DNA of 10,315 nt from Methanosphaera sp. rholeuAM74 (GTDB taxonomy: Archaea > Methanobacteriota > Methanobacteria > Methanobacteriales > Methanobacteriaceae). The notes under the pieces are model-generated. The model made no database searches. It was not told the DNA's origin and saw only the letters and a program-made list of their open reading frames with translations. Shown here piece by piece: positions 5,488 to 10,315 of the stretch. Positions within the stretch are counted from its first letter, which is position 1. Each line of letters starts with the position of its first letter. Location of the stretch: NCBI GenBank assembly GCA_003266075.1, contig MUZZ01000118.1, forward strand, positions 1 to 10,315, in the 5' to 3' direction. The position numbers were made by a program, and so were the translations under genes.

Positions 5488-6789
5488 ATGAACATCAAGG
5501 GTATTATGAGAAATGGGGAGTACAAGACCATCCTAGAAAATATGGCGTCATTAACTGGACTGCAATTTGCAAGCTACATTCTGCCATTAATTACGTTACC
5601 ATACCTTACATGGATACTTGGTCCTGAAAGGTTTGGGTTAACACAGTACGCCATTTCACTGATAACCTACTTCCAGTTTTTCACAGATTACGGATTCAAC
5701 TTATCTGCGACACGACAGTTAGCAATCGTTAAAGATGATGAAAACAAGGTTTCATCGATATTTAATTCTGTTATGACTATAAAGGTGTTGTTATGTCTTG
5801 TTAGTCTGTTGATACTCATGGTTATAGTCACCTTTATTCCTAAGTTCTCACAGGACTACATGGTCTACATTTTAACCTTTGGTATGGTCATTGGTTACAT
5901 GATGTTTCCCACATGGCTTTTTCAGGGCTTGGAGTACATGAAGTACACGAGCATCCTGAACATCATAGGTAAGGTAGTATTTACCGTGCTAATATTCGTG
6001 TTCATACACACTAGCAGTGATTACATACTAGTACCCATCATCAATTCATTGGGACAGATTATTGTAGGAGTACTGGGCTTGTATGTTGCTTTGACTAGGT
6101 TCAAAATCAAATTAAAGCTTCCAAGTAGGGATGATATACGTTACCAGCTCAAAGATGGATGGCACGTGTTCATATCAACGATTGCGATTAATATGTACAC
6201 CACTACCAACACATTCCTGTTAGGACTTTTAACCAATAACACACTCGTGGGTTACTACTCAATTGCAGAGAAGATTATATTAGCTGTTAATGGATTATTA
6301 AACCCTATTTCACAGGCACTGTATCCATTCATCAGCAGGAGTGTTAACAACGACAAGAAGACCAGCATAACGTTCATACGCAAGATTACTAAGATTATGG
6401 CCGTACTAGGATTAATTATGAGTGTGGGATTGTTCGTATTTGCTAAGCCAATCATACTGATATTGTTTGGAGAGTCATATGCGAGGTCTGTGCTGGTGCT
6501 ACAGGTACTTTCAGCCATACCATTTATGGTCTCACTTAGCACGGTCTTCGGTATAGAGACTATGCTGACATTCAACTATAAACGTGCTTTCACCACGATA
6601 GTGATGCTGGGTGGAATACTAGACATAGTACTTGGAAGCATACTGATAATATTACTAAACGAAGTGGGAATAAGCTTATCATTCGTTATAACAGAGACTT
6701 TCATAACAGTGGCAATGTTTTTATTCCTGCAAAGGAAGGGAATAAAGATTATAGGTAACAAGAGGGAGGATGAAATAGATGGCATATGA
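5488..6789 (+). CDS. Wzx-type polysaccharide flippase (first copy)
   Basis: A 433-residue polytopic membrane protein of the MATE/MVF-like polysaccharide transporter group, expected to move lipid-linked glycan units across the cytoplasmic membrane. The N-terminal segment (about 20-75) includes LPYLTWILGPERFG followed by a DYGFN motif, typical of Wzx/RfbX. PTWLFQGLEYMKY in the middle and WHVFISTIAINMYTTTN at the start of the second half are further hallmarks. About 12 hydrophobic segments are visible in two halves separated by a charged loop (near RFKIKLKLPSRDD). These motifs look more like bacterial O-antigen flippases than the second flippase here does, hinting at transfer, though this is judged from memory. 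Its 3' end overlaps the mutase gene by 11 bases, so the two are likely co-translated and functionally linked. Substrate is unknown. Confidence 0.87.
   Translation: MNIKGIMRNGEYKTILENMASLTGLQFASYILPLITLPYLTWILGPERFGLTQYAISLITYFQFFTDYGFNLSATRQLAIVKDDENKVSSIFNSVMTIKVLLCLVSLLILMVIVTFIPKFSQDYMVYILTFGMVIGYMMFPTWLFQGLEYMKYTSILNIIGKVVFTVLIFVFIHTSSDYILVPIINSLGQIIVGVLGLYVALTRFKIKLKLPSRDDIRYQLKDGWHVFISTIAINMYTTTNTFLLGLLTNNTLVGYYSIAEKIILAVNGLLNPISQALYPFISRSVNNDKKTSITFIRKITKIMAVLGLIMSVGLFVFAKPIILILFGESYARSVLVLQVLSAIPFMVSLSTVFGIETMLTFNYKRAFTTIVMLGGILDIVLGSILIILLNEVGISLSFVITETFITVAMFLFLQRKGIKIIGNKREDEIDGI
6764..6770 (+). promoter_or_regulatory. Strong ribosome binding site of the mutase, within the flippase gene
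   Basis: GGGAGGA ends 8 bases before the mutase ATG at 6779 and lies inside the last codons of the flippase. It is among the best Shine-Dalgarno matches in the window and confirms the overlapping start. Confidence 0.75.
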
Positions 6790-7951
6790 TTACATAATAG
6801 TAGGTGCAGGTATTGCTGGAATCACGGCAGCAGAGCAGTTAGCCAACGTATTCAACAAGAAGGTCTTGTTAATAGATAAAAGAGACCATATAGGTGGAAA
6901 CTGTTATGACTACTACGACGAGCATGGCATACTAGTACATAAGTATGGTCCACACATCTTCCACACAGACAGCCAGAGGGTCTTCGAGTACCTGTCATTG
7001 TATACCACGTGGAATGTCTACAATCATAAAGTGCTTGGAAAGATTGGAGACGTCCTCGCACCAATACCTTTTAACCTGATTAGCATAGAGAAGTGCCTTG
7101 TTGATGAGCGTGATGCGTTATTCTACTCGCTGTTTGAACACTACGAGATTAACGAGGAAGTAACAATACTTGAGATGAGAAAATCCGATGACGAACTAAT
7201 AAGAGGCTTGGCAAACTATGTATATGAGAACGTATTCCTGCATTACACCCAGAAACAATGGGATTTATCGCCAGAAGAGTTAGACCCTAGTGTCACATCC
7301 AGAGTGCCCGTGCGAATATCCTATGATTGCAGGTACTTTACAGACAAGTACCAGAGGATGCCGGCAAATGGCTACACGGTGATGTTTGAGAACATGCTCT
7401 CTAACCATAACATCAACATACTACTCGAGAAGGACTACCACGAAATCCTAGATGTTGACTTTGAAAGTGGGAAGATTTACTTCTATGATGAGGAGTTCAA
7501 GGGTAAGATCGTGTTTACGGGTATGATTGACGAGTTCTTCGACTATAGGTATGGTAGTCTACCATACAGGTCACTTGTACTGGTGGATGAACACGTTGAT
7601 GAGAGGTTTTTCCAGACAAATGCCACCATCAACTACCCCAACGACTACCACTTCACACGTATAACAGAATATAAGTACATTACTGGTCAGGAAGCACCAT
7701 CTACTTCGATACAGTTGGAGTACCCCACCAAGTATGACCCAAACGTTAGTGAGGCAAGCATACCCTATTATCCAATACCACAAGAAAAGAATCATGAACT
7801 ATATAATAAGTATAGATTGTTAGCTGATGAGTTTGAGAATGTTAAGTTCATAGGAAGACTTGCCGAGTATAAGTACTTGAACATGGACAAAGTCGTCGAG
7901 GAAGTACTCGACTGGATTCAAGAGTGTATGGAAGACGAACTTGAGGAATAA
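6779..7951 (+). CDS. glf: UDP-galactopyranose mutase
   Basis: A 390-residue flavoenzyme converting UDP-galactopyranose to UDP-galactofuranose through a reduced-FAD adduct in the cytoplasm. The FAD-binding motif GAGIAG is at 9-14, with Asp33 of LIDKRDHIGGNCYD binding the ribose region. KYGPHIFHTD (55-64) is the family's most conserved block. By comparison with the Klebsiella enzyme as I remember it, substrate residues correspond to Trp161 in KQWDLSPEEL, Arg175, Tyr186, Arg294 in HFTRITEYK and Tyr366 in GRLAEYKYLNMD. Where that enzyme has an aspartate near the end (RYLDMD), this one has Asn368. The protein is slightly longer than typical bacterial forms and ends in an acidic tail. It overlaps the upstream flippase by 11 bases. 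With the epimerase it completes a route from UDP-glucose to UDP-galactofuranose. Identification is very secure. Confidence 0.96.
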   Translation: MAYDYIIVGAGIAGITAAEQLANVFNKKVLLIDKRDHIGGNCYDYYDEHGILVHKYGPHIFHTDSQRVFEYLSLYTTWNVYNHKVLGKIGDVLAPIPFNLISIEKCLVDERDALFYSLFEHYEINEEVTILEMRKSDDELIRGLANYVYENVFLHYTQKQWDLSPEELDPSVTSRVPVRISYDCRYFTDKYQRMPANGYTVMFENMLSNHNINILLEKDYHEILDVDFESGKIYFYDEEFKGKIVFTGMIDEFFDYRYGSLPYRSLVLVDEHVDERFFQTNATINYPNDYHFTRITEYKYITGQEAPSTSIQLEYPTKYDPNVSEASIPYYPIPQEKNHELYNKYRLLADEFENVKFIGRLAEYKYLNMDKVVEEVLDWIQECMEDELEE

Positions 7952-7962
7952 TTAATTATAAG
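7952..7962 (+). promoter_or_regulatory. Possible internal TATA element before the second flippase
   Basis: TTAATTATAAG directly follows the mutase stop, within a 59-base gap before the second flippase. Initiation about 25 bases on would leave a leader long enough for the GGAAGTGTGAT site near 7993-8003. The gap is wider than elsewhere in the block, so a separate promoter is possible. Evidence is by eye only. Confidence 0.25.
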
Positions 7963-8010
7963 TCATTGACTGTTTTACTAAAAAAACTTTTTGGAAGTGT
8001 GATGCATACT

Positions 8011-9459
8011 ATGAGTACTATTAAAACGCTTGTAAAGAATACTGGTGTATTGTTCTTATCTCAGGTTGTTAGCTATGTGTTAGCATTCTTTTACACGTTA
8101 TACTCTGCCAGGTATCTTGGTACAACCAACTTTGGTATCATATCGTTTGCAACTGCAATATCAGGGCTTTTCGCTATATTTACCGATCTTGGATTGTCTA
8201 CCCTGACAATACGTGAGGTTGCAAGAAACAAGGATAAAACACATAAGTACCTCGGAAATCATGGGAGTATTAAACTAATATTATCCATTGTGACTATGCT
8301 CGTACTTGTAGCATTTGTTAATATTGGGGTCTTCAATAACACTACGCGGATGGTAGTCTACCTTGTAGGTTCTTCTGTGATAATTAACGCTTTTAGTGGT
8401 GTTTTCACCTCCATGTTCAGGGCCTACGAAGAAATGGAATACCAATCCATTGCAGAGATTATTAATGCCTTCACAATGTTTGTTGGTGTATTGTTGTGTG
8501 TGTTCACACGTCAGGACGTGATATATGTTGCAATGGTTTACATGATTTCTTCAATAGTGGTGCTTGCATATAATTTCATCATGTGTACAAGAAATTATGG
8601 TTTAATCCGGTTTCAGTTTGACTTCAAGTTCTGGAGATACCTCGTCTATAATGCATTTCCACTTGCCATTACCAGCGTCTTTGCATTGATATCATTTAAG
8701 ATGAATACTATCCTCTTGAATATGCTTACTACTAGTGCACATGTGGGTGAGTACACTGCAGCATTTAATCTTATGCAGGCTTTAATATTCATTCCTACCG
8801 TGTATTCTACTGCGATTATGCCGATATTTTCCAAGTTATACGTGGACAGCAAGGATATGCTTGATTACTCCTATAAGAAGTCACTTAAGTATCTTAGCAT
8901 GCTTAGTATTCCAATTAGCTTTGGTACTATGATACTTGCTGATAAGATTATACTGTTCATGTATGGTTCGGGCTATGTTAATACTATACCAATTCTTGAG
9001 CTGATTATCTGGGCACTTCCTGCCATATTCCTTAGTTATGTGCTTGGTATCAGCATCACAGCCATTAATAAGCAGCATGAAACTATTAAGGCCACATTCA
9101 TATGTATGGTTATTAGTATTGTTGGTAATTACTTCTTTATCAAGTACTATGGGGCTGTGGGTGCAGCCATGATTACCATCATCAATGAGGTGAGTATGGT
9201 CATGTTCTATATTTATATTATGCACAAACATGGCTATAGTGTACCTTTGAAGTCTGTGATACTCAAACCATTATTTGCCAGTATTGTGATGGGTGTCGTA
9301 GTCTACTACGTTAATTTGGACTTGTTTAGTAGCATATTGGTTGGAATGATTGTTTATCTAGTGGTGGTATTGCTTATAGGAGCATTTGATAAGGATGATT
9401 TAAACATATTGAAGCAACTATTGCCTGATAAATTTTCCAGACTCTTGGGGGGAAAATAG
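8011..9459 (+). CDS. Wzx-type polysaccharide flippase (second, different copy)
   Basis: A 482-residue polytopic membrane protein of the polysaccharide transporter group. The N-terminal block, about residues 8-60, runs KNTGVLFLSQ, SARYLGTTNFGIISFA and FTDLGLSTLTIREVARNKDK. This is the pattern I know from archaeal flippases of the oligosaccharide (AglR-like) type. A second block (PLAITSVFALISFKMNTILL, then GEYTAAFNL) opens the C-terminal half. About 14 hydrophobic spans are suggested. It is not a recent duplicate of the first flippase: shared residues are limited to general family positions. ATG at 8011 is chosen because GTGAT ends 7 bases upstream; ATG at 8002 with GGAAGTG, or TTG at 7966, are alternatives. 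The stop overlaps a possible GTG start of the glycosyltransferase by one base. Predicted role: export of lipid-linked glycan or its carrier. Confidence 0.87.
   Translation: MSTIKTLVKNTGVLFLSQVVSYVLAFFYTLYSARYLGTTNFGIISFATAISGLFAIFTDLGLSTLTIREVARNKDKTHKYLGNHGSIKLILSIVTMLVLVAFVNIGVFNNTTRMVVYLVGSSVIINAFSGVFTSMFRAYEEMEYQSIAEIINAFTMFVGVLLCVFTRQDVIYVAMVYMISSIVVLAYNFIMCTRNYGLIRFQFDFKFWRYLVYNAFPLAITSVFALISFKMNTILLNMLTTSAHVGEYTAAFNLMQALIFIPTVYSTAIMPIFSKLYVDSKDMLDYSYKKSLKYLSMLSIPISFGTMILADKIILFMYGSGYVNTIPILELIIWALPAIFLSYVLGISITAINKQHETIKATFICMVISIVGNYFFIKYYGAVGAAMITIINEVSMVMFYIYIMHKHGYSVPLKSVILKPLFASIVMGVVVYYVNLDLFSSILVGMIVYLVVVLLIGAFDKDDLNILKQLLPDKFSRLLGGK
9447..9453 (+). promoter_or_regulatory. Ribosome binding site of the glycosyltransferase
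   Basis: GGGGGGA within the final flippase codons. It is spaced 5, 8 and 11 bases from GTG (9459), TTG (9462) and ATG (9465) in the same frame, so it does not settle the start. Confidence 0.5.
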
Positions 9460-9464
9460 TGTTG

Positions 9465-10166
9465 ATGAGCATAATCTGTGTATACAATAATAAAGATATC
9501 CTGGAGAAGTACCTCTTAAGCAGCATTGCCACACAGACTGTTGATGTGGAAGTGGTACTTGTGGATAACCGTGACAACAAGTATACTAGTGCAGCTAGTG
9601 CCCTTAATAGTGGTGCAGAAAGAGCCCATGGTAAGTATCTTGTCTTTAGCCATCAGGACATCAATCTTAATGTGGATACATGGGTAGAGGATACTGTTGA
9701 TTTGCTTGAAACGTTGGATAATGTTGGTATTGTGGGTGTTGCAGGAAAGATAGATGACAGCCTCGTCTATAGTAATATACTTCAGGGCATACCACCAAGG
9801 GATGTGACACCCTACAAGCTAGATGGGGTTGAACATGCCAGTACCGTTGATGAGTGTCTTATGATAATACCACGCAGTGTGTTTATGGACAATCACTTCG
9901 ATGAGGTTACCTGTCCTGACTGGCACTTATATGGTGTGGATTATGTTCTTAGTATTAAGAAGAAGTCTTATGAGGCATACCTTATACCGTCCATGTTAGA
10001 ACATGCATCCCCTGGGGATTCCATGTCGGAGGCTTATTATACTACTCTAGCTAAGTTGCAGAGGAAACATTTAAAAAATAGGTTAATTCGTACATGTATG
10101 GGTGACTGGTTTACATTCATACCAGTAAGTTTGCAAAAGATTATAAAAAAAGTTAAAAAATATTGA
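9465..10166 (+). CDS. Family 2-like glycosyltransferase (GT-A fold)
   Basis: About 233 residues, soluble or membrane-associated, transferring a sugar from a nucleotide donor. The N-terminal Rossmann-like half shows SIICVYNNKDIL, then VVLVDNRDN (about 30-38), then NSGAERAHGKYLVFSHQDINLN. The HQD at 63-65 takes the place of the DXD metal motif, as in the subgroup of GT2 proteins with a VHQD signature. Later, CPDWHLYGVDYVLSIKKKSYEAYLIPSMLEH matches the acceptor-side region with a conserved aspartate and histidine. There is no membrane span, and the protein is short for GT2, close to the minimal catalytic domain. Start is ambiguous among GTG 9459, TTG 9462 and ATG 9465; ATG is used here. It is tightly coupled to the second flippase. 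Donor and acceptor are unknown; UDP-Galf is plausible from context only. The C-terminus is lysine-rich (KKIIKKVKKY) and converges on the V4R gene with 2 bases between stops. Confidence 0.83.
   Translation: MSIICVYNNKDILEKYLLSSIATQTVDVEVVLVDNRDNKYTSAASALNSGAERAHGKYLVFSHQDINLNVDTWVEDTVDLLETLDNVGIVGVAGKIDDSLVYSNILQGIPPRDVTPYKLDGVEHASTVDECLMIIPRSVFMDNHFDEVTCPDWHLYGVDYVLSIKKKSYEAYLIPSMLEHASPGDSMSEAYYTTLAKLQRKHLKNRLIRTCMGDWFTFIPVSLQKIIKKVKKY
10145..10160 (-). terminator. T-tracts for the V4R gene inside the glycosyltransferase 3' end
   Basis: On the minus strand this reads six T, a short spacer, then seven T, beginning 9 bases past the V4R stop. It matches the archaeal U-tract terminator and is made by the complement of lysine codons of the glycosyltransferase C-terminus. 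Confidence 0.5.
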
Positions 10167-10168
10167 AG

Positions 10169-10315
10169 TTAGTAGTCAACTACGAAGGTACAGCTATCAT
10201 CAAATTTAGATGTACATTCTACTTCTTCAATAGATACTTCCTTGTGGAAGTGTTCTTCCAGTATTCCAATCAGAATTCCACGTATAACATTACATGTGGG
10301 CAGGTTGTATTGTAC
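10169..10315 (-). CDS. C-terminal part of a V4R-domain (predicted small-molecule binding) protein, partial
   Basis: Forty-eight residues plus a TAA stop (complement of 10169-10171) read cleanly to the right edge; the start lies outside. The peptide contains NLPTCNVIRGILIGILEE, then a VSIEEVECTSKFDDSCTFVV ending. This matches the C-terminal signature of V4R (4-vinyl reductase) domains: a cysteine ahead of a glycine-rich helix with GILEE, then an E-C pair, a G/D-D-x-C turn and F-x-V. V4R proteins are thought to bind hydrophobic small molecules, and some contain metal-binding cysteines. In archaea they are often fused to or near regulatory or C1-metabolism proteins, but nothing here fixes the role. 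Convergent with the glycosyltransferase, 2 bases apart. Confidence 0.72.
   Translation of the reverse strand, partial: VQYNLPTCNVIRGILIGILEEHFHKEVSIEEVECTSKFDDSCTFVVDY

Noticed and set aside
7981..7993. A-run followed by T-run (AAAAAAACTTTTT) after the mutase
   Set aside because: It could look like a hairpin, but the loop is too small, and it sits in AT-rich leader sequence where such runs are common.
10170..10183. GTAGT-CA-ACTAC inverted repeat just past the glycosyltransferase stop
   Set aside because: A 5-bp stem with a 2-base loop cannot form a stable hairpin, and it lies within the V4R coding end.
1..10315. Frequency of CTAG tetranucleotides, often depleted in prokaryotes
   Set aside because: A rough scan finds about as many as expected for this base composition, so there is neither clear depletion nor enrichment.

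Overview
The window looks like chromosome from a methanogenic archaeon of the order Methanobacteriales (a Methanobrevibacter, Methanosphaera or Methanobacterium relative; I cannot fix the genus). The main evidence is a formylmethanofuran:tetrahydromethanopterin formyltransferase (Ftr) paralogue. It sits between a HAD-family protein and a PfkB sugar kinase, an arrangement I associate with the distal end of eha (energy-converting hydrogenase A) clusters in this order. A DUF1616 protein, a V4R-type protein, AT-rich TATA-like promoter elements and strong Shine-Dalgarno sites also fit. Base composition is AT-rich; a few sampled lines run from about 30 to 43% GC.

Layout. Positions 1-257 hold the 3' end of an unrecognised, very basic protein on the + strand. 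Positions 310-3841 form a tight minus-strand operon, read right to left: HAD protein (EhaR-like), Ftr paralogue, PfkB kinase, then a membrane protein of the ExoD family. A short AT-rich divergent promoter region (3842-3924) separates it from a + strand block. That block begins with a single-span DUF1616 protein (3925-4356). After a promoter-bearing gap come a UDP-glucose 4-epimerase-type enzyme, a Wzx-type flippase, UDP-galactopyranose mutase, a second and different flippase, and a family 2-like glycosyltransferase (4474-10166). The right edge holds the C-terminal 48 residues of a V4R-domain protein on the minus strand.

How the genes fit together. The epimerase can make UDP-galactose from UDP-glucose, and the mutase converts it to UDP-galactofuranose. 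The glycosyltransferase could place such a sugar on a lipid-linked glycan, and the two flippases would export the glycan. This reads as a surface-polysaccharide or protein-glycosylation module using galactofuranose. The minus-strand operon instead concerns C1 carriers: an Ftr paralogue with two partners of unknown substrate, and no hydrogenase subunits beside it.

No tRNA, rRNA, CRISPR array, insertion sequence or long repeat was seen. No gene-free stretch exceeds about 120 bases. The most notable points are the complete UDP-Galf route sandwiched between two unlike flippases, the free-standing HAD-Ftr-PfkB trio with atypical residues, and two convergent junctions where lysine-rich C-termini supply T-tracts for the opposing gene.
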